Origin: Cytophagales bacterium
Lineage (GTDB): Bacteria > Bacteroidota > Bacteroidia > Cytophagales > Microscillaceae
Assembly (NCBI GenBank): GCA_013298075.1
Contig: JAAFJG010000001.1
Location: 85,865-149,864 of the forward strand
Reading direction: 5' to 3'
Length of the DNA stretch: 64,000 nucleotides
The position numbers were made by a program, and so were the translations under genes. Shown here in pieces: positions 8,429 through 17,038 of the stretch. Under the pieces are notes generated by a model. It saw only the letters and a program-made list of their open reading frames with translations. It was not told where the DNA came from and searched no databases. Within the stretch, counting starts at the first letter, position 1; the number at the start of each line of letters is the position of its first letter.

Positions 8429-9661
8429 ATGAACATATCTTTATTGATTGCCAAAAGATTTTCAAAGCATCAACAATTTTCTTTTTCAAAAATTGTTACT
8501 CGAATTGCGGTCGCAAGTATTGCCTTGGGATTGGCTACTATTTTAATTTCTTTTGGAATTTTGAGAGGTTTTGAATACAATATTAAAAATAAATTATTTG
8601 CATTGAGCGGACATATTTTTGTCGAACATGGCAACACAAGTAACTCACAAGAACATTCTTATGCTCATTTGCCTTTGAGAAAGGACACAAAATTATATAA
8701 AAATTTCAAATCTGCTCCTACTTTATCACACTTGCAAGGCATTGCGTATAAGGCAGGAATTTTAAAAACTTCGTCTGAAGTATTAGGTGTAAATTTGAAA
8801 GGAATAGGAAAAGATTTTGATACAAAACGTTTTGTGCCTTATATTACCAAAGGAAAAATGATTGATTTTGAGATAGAAAACGAAACGCCTCAAATTATTA
8901 TCAGTAAAAAAATTGCAGACCAATTAAATCTACAAATCAAAGATTCTGTGCAAATGTTTTTTATTCAAGACCCGCCACGTTTTCGTAAATTTGCTATTGT
9001 CGGTATTTTTCAAACAGGTTTAGAAGAATTTGATGAGAAAATAATTATTGGTGATTTGAGAGTAGTGCAGCATTTGTATCAATGGAACGAAAATGAAGTG
9101 GGCGGTTATGAAGTTTTTGTTAAAAATTATAACCCAAAAGATACAATTCCTCAACAACAAACCATCGAATTGGGCAATTATAAAATGCAATATACGCTTG
9201 TGGAGGATAGATTTAAGCCAATTTTTGAATGGTTAGGTTTGATGGAACAAAATGTAACGATTTTTTTGAGTTTAATTTTGATTGTCGCAGGTTTTGGAAT
9301 GATTTCGATTTTATTGATAATGATTATGGAAAGAGTGCAAACGATTGGCTTGCTCAAAGCGTTGGGTGCGACAGATATTCAAGTACAAAAAATATTTATT
9401 TATCAAGGTTTATATTTGGTTTTGCGTGGAATGGTTTGGGGAAATAGCATTGGTTTAGGTTTTTGTGCTTTGCAATATTTTAGTCAAATAATGCCTTTAG
9501 ATGCAGAAAATTATTATATGGCATCTGTACCGATTGCGTGGGATTGGTGGGCAATTTTTGGCGTAAATTTTTTAATTTTTGTTTTAATTGCTGTGATTTT
9601 ACTATTACCCACTTGGATAATTACAAAAATAAGACCTATTCAGGCTTTGAGATTTGATTAA
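8429..9661 (+). CDS. FtsX/LolE-family ABC transporter permease
   Basis: A 410-residue inner-membrane protein. One transmembrane segment lies near residues 27-48, then a periplasmic MacB-like domain of about 220 residues, then three segments at about 275-300, 325-350 and 370-400, with the FtsX signature (MEQNVTIFLSLI, MERVQTIGLLKALGAT). It resembles the permease of lipoprotein-releasing complexes (LolC/E). The cognate ATPase is not in the window. It starts 10 bp after the previous gene. Confidence 0.85.
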   Translation: MNISLLIAKRFSKHQQFSFSKIVTRIAVASIALGLATILISFGILRGFEYNIKNKLFALSGHIFVEHGNTSNSQEHSYAHLPLRKDTKLYKNFKSAPTLSHLQGIAYKAGILKTSSEVLGVNLKGIGKDFDTKRFVPYITKGKMIDFEIENETPQIIISKKIADQLNLQIKDSVQMFFIQDPPRFRKFAIVGIFQTGLEEFDEKIIIGDLRVVQHLYQWNENEVGGYEVFVKNYNPKDTIPQQQTIELGNYKMQYTLVEDRFKPIFEWLGLMEQNVTIFLSLILIVAGFGMISILLIMIMERVQTIGLLKALGATDIQVQKIFIYQGLYLVLRGMVWGNSIGLGFCALQYFSQIMPLDAENYYMASVPIAWDWWAIFGVNFLIFVLIAVILLLPTWIITKIRPIQALRFD

Positions 9662-9693
9662 AAATTATTTTTTTTATCATTTTTTAAGCGCAA

Positions 9694-11358
9694 TTATCTC
9701 GAATATTTACGTTTTCTCCAAAAAGTAAATAATATTCCAAAAATAATAATACAAATCACAGGCAAAACTGTATTCAATAATTGCCAATAAGTGCTTTCTG
9801 TTTCTATTTTTAATTTATCTAAAGGTCGCAAAATAACTTCTTTATTTTTTGCTCCCATAATGCCTTTGTCATCTAAAACATAATCTAACACGTTCAATAA
9901 AAAATCTGTATTCGAATGAATTGTTTTATACACTTTATCCAAACCTAACGGGCTTTTTGGCTCATTTTTAAGTATATCGCCATCAGCACAAATTACGATT
10001 TTAGTAGGTTTTGACTCTCGTAAAAAGTTTTTTTCTTCGCTTTGACTTCGAGATTTATACAAACTTTGAAATTTTCCTTCTAATAAATACGCCACAGGCA
10101 AACTTCCCAAATTATATTCTCTCGGATTTTGCTTTTTTTGTGCTTCGTTAAATTCTACTAAGGCAGGCGTACCAATTTTTTTAGAATATTTTGAGGAGAA
10201 AAATAAAGGCGTTTTTTTGACATTCAAAGCCTTTACTGTATCTATGGTGCTGATAAATTTGGTTTGAATTGTTCCCAAACCTTTGGTAATTTGATGTTTT
10301 TCAAAACTATTGATAATAGGATAATAGACCCAAGGAATTGGTTTTATTTGCGGTCTATCGCCCATATTTCCCACCATTAACTCAATAAAAGAGGCTTGCA
10401 AATCTTTGATTAAATCACCGTTGATACGCACTCCATACTTAAAAAACAAGTCAGTTAAATTATGGTCATAAGGAAAAGTAAACGAACTCCCTTTTTTATT
10501 ATACAAAACGCTATCCATATACACGCCCACCGCATCTACACAAAAAATGGCTTTTCCACCTTTCATCACAAATTGGTCGATTTTAAATTTTTCTTTATCT
10601 GTAAATTGAGAATCAGGTTTGGCAACAATAATCGCATCAAGATTCAAAATTTCTTCTGATTTTGGTAAATCTACTTTATAAACTTCATAATATTTTTGCA
10701 AACTTTTGACAATATCAGATTTTTCTACATCATCTAATTCGCCATGACCTTCGATAAATCCAACTCTTTTTCTGGTTTTTTGAGTTAATTGTCTAATGCC
10801 TGTGATTAAATTATATTCTACATTTTCGACAGATTGATTTAAGATTTGTTCGGGTGAGAGCGAGCCTTTTAGTTTTTGGTCTAAGGTTTTGAACAATGAA
10901 ACAGTCAATTCAAATTCTTTATACATCAAAACAGCCGCAGGAAATATCATTTTTTGCACTTGTTTATCGTCTTCATTGACAAAAATTTGGGAAGGTTGCA
11001 CGCCTTTTTGTACCAATTCACGATAAAATTTATTTTGCTCGTCTTTATTTTTTCCTATTTTTGTGGGGTCAATAAATTTATATCGCAATTTTTTTCCGCC
11101 ATATATTTTAAATTCGTCCAGAGTTTCTTTGATAGTTTTTTGTAAACGTCTAAATCCGCTTGGAAAATCGCCTTCTAAATATACTTTTACATATACTTCC
11201 TCTTCCAATTCTTTCAAAATTCGTTTGGTAGGTTCTGTGATAGTATATTTTTTTTCTTCTGTTAAATCAATTCTAAAAAAATATTGTGCAGAAATAATAT
11301 TGACAATTATAATAATTACAATACCCCAAAAAAAATGTATAAGATGTTTTTGTTTCAT
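9694..11358 (-). CDS. gldG: gliding-motility ABC transporter auxiliary protein GldG
   Basis: About 554 residues with the GldG layout: one N-terminal membrane segment (HFFWGIVIIIIVNIIS), a FRIDLTEEKKYTITEPTKRIL strand-turn typical of the family, a large periplasmic region with RVGFIEGHGELD (residues ~200-215), and a C-terminal membrane anchor (VLPVICIIIFGILFTFW) before a basic tail. In Flavobacteriia and Cytophagia GldA, GldF and GldG form an ABC transporter needed for gliding. Here gldF is not adjacent: the upstream neighbour is a trpA remnant. I chose the ATG at 11358 over the one at 11379 because CAAAGTTA (a minus-strand TAACTTTG -7 element) lies at 11391-11398, leaving the upper ATG almost no leader. 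Confidence 0.85.
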   Translation of the reverse strand: MKQKHLIHFFWGIVIIIIVNIISAQYFFRIDLTEEKKYTITEPTKRILKELEEEVYVKVYLEGDFPSGFRRLQKTIKETLDEFKIYGGKKLRYKFIDPTKIGKNKDEQNKFYRELVQKGVQPSQIFVNEDDKQVQKMIFPAAVLMYKEFELTVSLFKTLDQKLKGSLSPEQILNQSVENVEYNLITGIRQLTQKTRKRVGFIEGHGELDDVEKSDIVKSLQKYYEVYKVDLPKSEEILNLDAIIVAKPDSQFTDKEKFKIDQFVMKGGKAIFCVDAVGVYMDSVLYNKKGSSFTFPYDHNLTDLFFKYGVRINGDLIKDLQASFIELMVGNMGDRPQIKPIPWVYYPIINSFEKHQITKGLGTIQTKFISTIDTVKALNVKKTPLFFSSKYSKKIGTPALVEFNEAQKKQNPREYNLGSLPVAYLLEGKFQSLYKSRSQSEEKNFLRESKPTKIVICADGDILKNEPKSPLGLDKVYKTIHSNTDFLLNVLDYVLDDKGIMGAKNKEVILRPLDKLKIETESTYWQLLNTVLPVICIIIFGILFTFWRKRKYSR

Positions 11359-11390
11359 AGTCTTTAAAAAAATTAGCACGCAAAGTTACA

Positions 11391-11398
11391 TTTTTATT
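11391..11398 (-). promoter_or_regulatory. -7 element (TAACTTTG on the minus strand) before gldG
   Basis: CAAAGTTA on the plus strand reads TAACTTTG on the minus strand, 33 bp before the chosen gldG ATG. No well-spaced -33 element is seen. Confidence 0.4.
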
Positions 11399-11439
11399 TA
11401 TATTTTTCCAAAAAATAAGAATATGATGGGCTAAATTTA

Positions 11440-11566
11440 TTTTATTTTCTTGTAAATCTCTCAAAAACGCACTTCCAATAATTCTGCCTGCTGCATATTC
11501 TGATACTTTTTCAAAATCTTTTTTATCTTTGATACCAAAACCAATCAAAAATGGATTTTTTGATAA
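11440..11566 (-). pseudogene. trpA: tryptophan synthase alpha chain (trpA) C-terminal remnant
   Basis: On the minus strand the sequence begins abruptly at a small inverted-repeat element and reads KNPFLIGFGIKDKKDFEKV, then AGRIIGSAFLRDL. This is the beta7-beta8 phosphate-binding end of TrpA (the usual P-x-x-x-GFGI and GSA motifs). The first ~200 residues of the enzyme are absent, and beyond FLRDL the similarity fades. Only a dead fragment remains next to gldG. The frame continues to 11273, overlapping the start of gldG, but that part does not look like TrpA. Confidence 0.6.
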
Positions 11567-11660
11567 CGTCCCAAATCCGTTGCAAGAGATTTAAAATAAA
11601 ATCGTTGTAGATACTTTTCTTCAACATAAAATAAGTTTGCAACGAAATTGGGACAGCACC
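11562..11660. mobile_element. MITE-like inverted-repeat element, copy 1
   Basis: About 99 bp bounded by terminal inverted repeats: GTCCCAAATCCGTTGCAA (11568-11585) and its near-complement TTGCAACGAAATTGGGAC (11637-11654). The inside is non-coding. It closely matches copy 3 at 41401-41500 along its whole length and shares ends with copy 2 at 16917-17036. It abuts the trpA remnant. Confidence 0.75.
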
Positions 11661-11692
11661 TAATAATTCTCGCAAAAATAAATGTTTTAAAT

Positions 11693-12991
11693 CTATTTTT
11701 GAGAATATTTCTTTTTATATTTTTCGTATAATTCTTTTTGTTTATCGTTCAAATCAATTTTTTTGCCTCGAACAAATACATGTACAACTTTACTTGTACG
11801 CATATCTAACACATCACCCTCAGAAACAATCAAAGTGGCTTCTTTTCCTACTTCTAATGTGCCAACTTTCGAATCAATACCTAATATTTTGGCTGTATTT
11901 GAAGTAACTGTTGCCAACGCACTTTCTTTATCTAAACCGTGAGCCGCACAAGTTCCTGCTAAAAATACTAAATTTCTTGCCCCCATTGGCTCATTATCAT
12001 TTTCATCATAAGTTAAACCTGCCAAAACGCCTTTATTTTTGAGTTTTGCAGCCATTTGATAAGGCTCCCAAACATCTTGCTCAGGGCGATAAGGCAAACG
12101 ATGCACACGACTTAATAAAACTCCTACATTATTTTCACGCATAAAATCTGCCACAGGCAAACAATCCTCTCCGCCAACAATCACGATTTTTTTTACTTGA
12201 TATTTTTGAGCAAATTGCACCGATTCTATAATTTCTCTCCCAAAAGCAGTATGAATAAATAAAGTTTTTGAGCCATCAAAAATTCCTTTCATGGCTTCTA
12301 ATTTAATGTTTTTTGGATTAGTTCCACCTTTTTGAAAATAAGATAAAGATTCTGTAAAAAAATCGTGAAACGCTTTTAATTGCTCTTCTCTTTTTTCATT
12401 TTTATTGACATTGCCTGAAGGTGAAAAATACCCACCTCTAAAAAACATAGAAATCCAGTTGATATGCAAACCATTATCTATCGTATGTTGTGCGTCTTCT
12501 TTTGACCAACCTTCCAATTCTACCACAGACGAAGTGCCTGAAATCATACCACCGCGAGGCATAATTTGAGCCAACAAAATACCATTAGAACGCAAAGTAG
12601 GCGTAATTTCTGAATCCACATTATACGCAGAAATAGCTCTAATGTTTGGATTAAAATCGCCTGTTTCTTCAAAATCGTGGGTAGGTCTCAACGAGCCAAC
12701 TTCTGTCAAACCCAAAGAAGTGGCGGGCAATATCAGACTTGGATAAATATGTTGCCCATTCAAATTAATTTCTTCTGCTCCATTTTTTTCGACTTGCGTA
12801 CCAATTTGTTTGATGATACCATTTTCAAAACGAATCGAAGCATTATTCAACACTTGTCCATTGCCAATATGAATAGTGGCATTCGATAAAATAATAGGTT
12901 TTGATTGTGCAGCCGCAGGAACGGGCGCTTGTGCGTGCAAAAAGTGCGTAAAAATAACACTCAATACAGCAAATATAATAATTTTTTTCAT
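11693..12991 (-). CDS. exported amidohydrolase-family protein lacking the N-terminal HxH
   Basis: About 432 residues with a signal peptide (MKKIIIFAVLS core ending near HAQA). The fold is amidohydrolase/imidazolonepropionase-like. A metal-independent beta-sandwich entry (NATIHIGNGQVLNNASI) is followed by the point where most members carry HxH, but here the text is IYPSLILPATSLGLTEVGS, with no HxH. The C-terminal end has the usual VTSNTAKILGID, GTLEVGKEATLIV and HVFVRGKKI return strands. Many Bacteroidota carry such periplasmic, possibly non-metal or non-enzymatic members. The ATG at 12991 is preferred over 13015 because a -7 element (13013-13020) overlaps the latter. Confidence 0.75.
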   Translation of the reverse strand: MKKIIIFAVLSVIFTHFLHAQAPVPAAAQSKPIILSNATIHIGNGQVLNNASIRFENGIIKQIGTQVEKNGAEEINLNGQHIYPSLILPATSLGLTEVGSLRPTHDFEETGDFNPNIRAISAYNVDSEITPTLRSNGILLAQIMPRGGMISGTSSVVELEGWSKEDAQHTIDNGLHINWISMFFRGGYFSPSGNVNKNEKREEQLKAFHDFFTESLSYFQKGGTNPKNIKLEAMKGIFDGSKTLFIHTAFGREIIESVQFAQKYQVKKIVIVGGEDCLPVADFMRENNVGVLLSRVHRLPYRPEQDVWEPYQMAAKLKNKGVLAGLTYDENDNEPMGARNLVFLAGTCAAHGLDKESALATVTSNTAKILGIDSKVGTLEVGKEATLIVSEGDVLDMRTSKVVHVFVRGKKIDLNDKQKELYEKYKKKYSQK

Positions 12992-13012
12992 ACTTATAAA
13001 TGATTTTTTTTG

Positions 13013-13020
13013 CAAATCTA
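13013..13020 (-). promoter_or_regulatory. -7 element (TAGATTTG on the minus strand) for the amidohydrolase gene
   Basis: CAAATCTA on the plus strand is TAGATTTG on the minus strand and fits TAnnTTTG, 22 bp before the ATG at 12991. It decides the start, because it overlaps the alternative ATG at 13015. No -33 element is seen at consensus spacing. Confidence 0.45.
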
Positions 13021-13201
13021 ATTAAAAATAATCACAAAGTTTGTTATCAAAATCATAAATTTAATATTAAGTTATTGTTAAGTATAAGTTATTTTATTTT
13101 GATATTTATAAAAACATTAGAATTATATATTTTTGTGGTTTACTTTTGTGTTTGTATAGTAAAAAAACTTTTTAAAAATATTTTTATTTTGGTTCGTGTT
13201 T

Positions 13202-14764
13202 ATGAAATTTTCATTATTATTTAAAATTACTTTATACATTGTTGGTTTTTTGATAAGTTTAAAATTATTGATTTTATCCTTCAAAACCTTACACGTAGAA
13301 GTGATTGAATCTGTAATTTTGGCAACTTCTAATCCATTTATTGCTCTTTTTATTGGCATTTTAATCACTGCTTTATTACAAAGTAGTTCGATGGTTACGT
13401 CTGCTCTGGTGGCGGCTGTTGCTTCGGGTATGATAACGACACAAAATGCGGTTTATTTGGTTATGGGTGCGAATATTGGCACAACCGTCACGAGTACAAT
13501 CGTTTCTTTGGGTCATATTATGCGAAAAAAAGAATTTAGAAGAGCGTTTGCAGCGGCTACTTTGCACGATTTTTTTAATATTTTGACTGCTTTTATTCTT
13601 TTTCCTTTGGAATATTATTTTAATACATTATCAAATTTAGCCAAATATTTCACTCATTTTTTTATCGACTACAAAGGTTTTGGTATATTTTATTTGGTAA
13701 ATCCTGTTACTTATATTTTAGAACCAATTACTTATACGATTTATGTTTTTTTGGGAGAAATAAGCGGGTTGGTGTTAATGGTGGCGATTGTAAGTTTATT
13801 TTTGATGATAAGAGGTATGGCGGTTACTTTTAAACGTAGTTTGCAAGAAAATTTCGAGGGTATTTGGGAAAAATATTTATTCGGAACTGCTTGGCAATCT
13901 TTGCTTTCAGGGATTTTAATTACTGCTTTTGTACATTCGAGTTCGTTAGTTACCTCTTTGGTTGTGCCGATTGTGGCAAGCAATCGTTTGTCAGTTCGAC
14001 GTTGTTTTCCTTTTTTGATGGGTGCCAATATTGGCACAACTATCACCGCTTTATTTGCTGCTTTGCCTCAACAAAACGAATCTGCTTTGCAAATTGCTTT
14101 TACGCATATATTTTTTAATATAATTGGCGTATTGATATTTTTTCCGATTTTATTTTTTAGGAATATTCCTATATTTTTAGCGAGAAATTTAGGAAAATTA
14201 GTCATCAAAAATAGACTCATTGGTTTAGCATATTTAACGATTGTATTTTTTTTATTGCCTTTTATATTGATTTGGTTTTCTAAATCTCAAATCAAAATTA
14301 CTACTTATCAATATAAAAATGAGATTGAAAATGTAGAAAATAAAATATTTTTGAAAGCTGAAATTATCAGTATTCAAAACCAAAAAAATCAACATCAATA
14401 TTTTTATAAACAAATTTCATTGGTAAAAAGTCCATTTGAAAATCATATCTTGACTTTTAAACAAGAGAATTTTTTTTTTTTTATCAATCAAGAAAAATTT
14501 TTTGAGGGAAATCTTCATCAAATCGAAAAAATTGAAGATAAAAAAGGAAAATATACTTTAAAAATTGTCAAAAAAATAAAAAAATACGAAGTCCATCAAA
14601 ATTTATTTTTTGAAGATATACTTGTTTTCGAAAAAAAATACCTCAAAAATATTCAATTCACAGAATATTTTTACATTGCCCCCAAAGAAAAAATTTATCT
14701 GAAGTATGAAAAATATGCACAAAAAGGCAATTTTTTGGGCAAAGAAGAACTCATCTGGAAATGA
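13202..14764 (+). CDS. Na/Pi cotransporter family protein
   Basis: About 520 residues. The Na/Pi-cotransporter (NptA/PhoU-linked) signature occurs twice, as expected: LITALLQSSSMVTSALVAA with MGANIGTT (residues ~58-100), and LITAFVHSSSLVTSLVVP with MGANIGTT (~237-280). Eight or so membrane segments fill the first ~370 residues. The last ~150 residues are soluble, rich in Lys, Phe and Ile, and are not a PhoU domain. The protein should import phosphate with sodium across the inner membrane. The ATG at 13202 is preferred to the GTG at 13196. No phosphate-regulon neighbour is present. Confidence 0.85.
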   Translation: MKFSLLFKITLYIVGFLISLKLLILSFKTLHVEVIESVILATSNPFIALFIGILITALLQSSSMVTSALVAAVASGMITTQNAVYLVMGANIGTTVTSTIVSLGHIMRKKEFRRAFAAATLHDFFNILTAFILFPLEYYFNTLSNLAKYFTHFFIDYKGFGIFYLVNPVTYILEPITYTIYVFLGEISGLVLMVAIVSLFLMIRGMAVTFKRSLQENFEGIWEKYLFGTAWQSLLSGILITAFVHSSSLVTSLVVPIVASNRLSVRRCFPFLMGANIGTTITALFAALPQQNESALQIAFTHIFFNIIGVLIFFPILFFRNIPIFLARNLGKLVIKNRLIGLAYLTIVFFLLPFILIWFSKSQIKITTYQYKNEIENVENKIFLKAEIISIQNQKNQHQYFYKQISLVKSPFENHILTFKQENFFFFINQEKFFEGNLHQIEKIEDKKGKYTLKIVKKIKKYEVHQNLFFEDILVFEKKYLKNIQFTEYFYIAPKEKIYLKYEKYAQKGNFLGKEELIWK

Positions 14765-14824
14765 AATAAGCCAAAAAAATTAGCATTATTTTTTTAAACA
14801 GAAAATCACTTTCATATTTTTTCG

Positions 14825-14832
14825 TATATTTG
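14825..14832 (+). promoter_or_regulatory. -7 element (TATATTTG) before the first Rpn cluster
   Basis: TATATTTG matches TAnnTTTG, 38 bp before the first Rpn start. No -33 element at standard spacing. Confidence 0.45.
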
Positions 14833-14869
14833 CATAAAAATAAATGATGTTACTTAATCCGATAAAACT

Positions 14870-15721
14870 ATGCTAGGAAATTTAGATAACGAAGTAATTT
14901 TTAAAAAAGCGTTCACAGATAAAGTGGTGTTCAAGGCTTTTGTGCGTGATATTTTGGGAATTGAGATAGAAATTGATACCATTGAAACAGAAAAAAAGTT
15001 TGACCCAAAAATTGGTTATATTGATTTTGAATTAGATATTTTTGCAGAAACGATTGATAAAAGAATTTGCATTGAAATTCAAAGAGTCGAATATGACCAT
15101 CATTTTGATAGATTTTTACATTATTTTTTGATGTTAATTACAGAACAGCAAAAAAAATCTAAAGAATATAATATCGATTTGACTGTGTATGTAATTGTGG
15201 TTTTGACTTCGCCTTATACGATTAATCAAAAAAATGGCAAACCAATTTTAGACGAAGTTTTATTATTAAATCTCAATCCACAAACATTGAAAGGAGAAAT
15301 TAGGGAATTATTTGGACATCAGTTTGTTTGTTTAAATCCTAATCATCCCGATGAAAATACGCCTAAACGAATTAGAGATTGGTTAGATTTGATTTATCAA
15401 TCTATTCATAGTCCCGAAAGACCTGTTTTGAATACTGACAATGAAGGAATTCGAAAAGCGGTTGAATTGATAACTTATGACAATTTAACCAGAGAAGAAA
15501 GAACGCAAGCCAAAGATAAAGAAGCAAATAGAACGGCTCTTTTGAAATTGGAAGAACGGGCAAAACAGGAAGGAAAGGAAGAAGGAAAGAAAGAAGGAAA
15601 GGAAGAACAAAGTATTGAAATTGCGAGAAATGCTATTTTAGAAGGTTCAAGTGATATATTTATTTCAAAAATAACAGGCTTGACTCTGGAACAAATACAA
15701 AAACTTCGTCAACAAAAATAA
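14870..15721 (+). CDS. Rpn/PD-(D/E)XK 'transposase-like' nuclease, copy A (intact)
   Basis: A 283-residue member of the Rpn family (PDDEXK_2), whose E. coli members are DNA endonucleases that stimulate recA-independent recombination. The N-terminus reads NEVIFKKAFTDKVVFKAFV. The nuclease core lies at about residues 40-75: an Asp in IDFELDIFAET and the Glu of CIEIQRVEY. After a DWLDLIYQSIHSPERP segment come a helical region, a charged linker of repeated EGK units, and a short C-terminal helix-turn module (ITGLTLEQIQKLR). A near-identical copy begins 22 bp after its stop. The first ~600 bp of copies A and B are identical, pointing to recent tandem duplication or conversion. Confidence 0.85.
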   Translation: MLGNLDNEVIFKKAFTDKVVFKAFVRDILGIEIEIDTIETEKKFDPKIGYIDFELDIFAETIDKRICIEIQRVEYDHHFDRFLHYFLMLITEQQKKSKEYNIDLTVYVIVVLTSPYTINQKNGKPILDEVLLLNLNPQTLKGEIRELFGHQFVCLNPNHPDENTPKRIRDWLDLIYQSIHSPERPVLNTDNEGIRKAVELITYDNLTREERTQAKDKEANRTALLKLEERAKQEGKEEGKKEGKEEQSIEIARNAILEGSSDIFISKITGLTLEQIQKLRQQK

Positions 15722-15742
15722 ACCATTAAATCAAATAAAACT

Positions 15743-16697
15743 ATGCTAGGAAATTTAGATAACGAAGTAATTTTTAAAAAAGCGTTCACAGATAAAGTGG
15801 TGTTCAAGGCTTTTGTGCGTGATATTTTGGGAATTGAGATAGAAATTGATACCATTGAAACAGAAAAAAAGTTTGACCCAAAAATTGGTTATATTGATTT
15901 TGAATTAGATATTTTTGCAGAAACGATTGATAAAAGAATTTGCATTGAAATTCAAAGAGTCGAATATGACCATCATTTTGATAGATTTTTACATTATTTT
16001 TTGATGTTAATTACAGAACAGCAAAAAAAATCTAAAGAATATAATATCGATTTGACTGTGTATGTAATTGTGGTTTTGACTTCGCCTTATACGATTAATC
16101 AAAAAAATGGCAAACCAATTTTAGACGAAGTTTTATTATTAAATCTCAATCCACAAACATTGAAAGGAGAAATTAGGGAATTATTTGGACATCAGTTTGT
16201 TTGTTTAAATCCTAATCATCCCGATGAAAATACGCCTAAACGAATTAGAGATTGGTTAGATTTGATTTATCAATCTATTCATAGTCCCGAAAGACCTGTT
16301 TTGAATACTGACAATGAAGGAATTCGAAAAGCGGTTGAATTATCATCCCGATGAAAATACGCCTAAACGAATTAGAGATTGGTTAGATTTGATTTATCAA
16401 TCTATTCATAGTCCCGAAAGACCTGTTTTGAATACTGACAATGAAGGAATTCGAAAAGCGGTTGAATTAATAACTTATGACAATTTAACCAGAGAAGAAA
16501 GAACGCAAGCCAAAGATAAAGAAGCAAATAGAACGGCTCTTTTGAAATTGGAAGAACGGGCAAAACAAGAAGGAAAGGAAGAACAAAGTATTGAAATTGC
16601 GAGAAACTTAATTAATTTAGGTTTATCTAATGAAAATATAGCCAAAGCAACAGGCTTAGTTTTGGAGCAAATACAAAAACTTCGTTCTGAAAAATAA
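15743..16697 (+). pseudogene. Rpn-family nuclease, copy B, frame broken as assembled
   Basis: The first frame runs from 15743 to a stop at 16354; the rest of the protein continues in another frame to 16697. The break is a tandem duplication with 127-bp offset (16215-16341 and 16342-16468). Removing one unit restores a continuous protein of about 275 residues matching copy A, with a shorter linker (QEGKEE only) and a different C-terminal module (NLINLGLSNENIAKATGLV). The first unit ends exactly at the base where copies A and B stop being identical (GAATT then G in A, A in B). The duplication is therefore more likely an assembly join artefact than a real mutation, and the gene is probably intact. 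Confidence 0.75.
16215..16468 (+). repeat. exact 127-bp tandem duplication inside Rpn copy B
   Basis: Units 16215-16341 and 16342-16468 are identical; the identity extends by one further base. The length is not a multiple of three, so it shifts the frame. The end of the first unit coincides with the divergence point of copies A and B. Confidence 0.9.
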
Positions 16698-16718
16698 ACC
16701 ATTAAATCAAATAAAATT

Positions 16719-16916
16719 ATGTTAGGAAATTTAGATAACGAAGTAATTTTTAAAAAAGCGTTCACAGATAAAGTGGTGTTTAAGGCTTTTGTGCGTGATA
16801 TTTTGGGAATTGAGGTAGAAATAAATACCATTGAAAGAGAAAAAAAGTTTGACCCAAAAATTAGTTATATTGATTTTGAGTTAGATATTTTTGCAGAAAC
16901 GATTGATAAAACAATT
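16719..16916 (+). pseudogene. Rpn-family nuclease, copy C, truncated by an inverted-repeat element
   Basis: The third tandem copy keeps only about 66 residues (start through FAETIDK, ending within the nuclease core after the first catalytic Asp). At 16917 the sequence changes into an inverted-repeat element and the frame runs on as unrelated codons to 17084. The Glu-x-Gln half of the active site and the whole C-terminus are lost and do not reappear after the element. Small substitutions relative to A and B (for example EVEINTIEREKK) show it diverged earlier. Confidence 0.8.
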
Positions 16917-17036
16917 GGTACTGTCCCAAATTCGTTGCAAAAAAAGTATATCGTTGTACAGACGTTGCATGCAAGGTCTGTACTGTATAGCAAATCTTCC
17001 AAAATAAAAAAATTGCAACGAATTAGGGACAGCATC
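16917..17036. mobile_element. MITE-like inverted-repeat element, copy 2
   Basis: About 120 bp between GGTACTGTCCCAAATTCG... (left end, 16917-16940) and TTGCAACGAATTAGGGACAG... (right end, 17013-17036). AATT flanks both sides (16913-16916, 17037-17040), a possible 4-bp target duplication. The centre holds a separate hairpin, GTACAGAC (from 16957) with GTCTGTAC around GTTGCATGCAAG. It truncates Rpn copy C. Confidence 0.75.
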
Positions 17037-17038
17037 AA

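Noticed and set aside
11063..11434. 123-codon open frame opposite gldG
   Set aside because: It lies antisense over the well-supported gldG 5' end and has no recognisable domains.
15743..16697. Programmed frameshifting or phase variation in Rpn copy B (and E)
   Set aside because: The exact 127-bp offset and its coincidence with the paralogue divergence point fit an assembly overlap artefact better than a regulated or random mutation.
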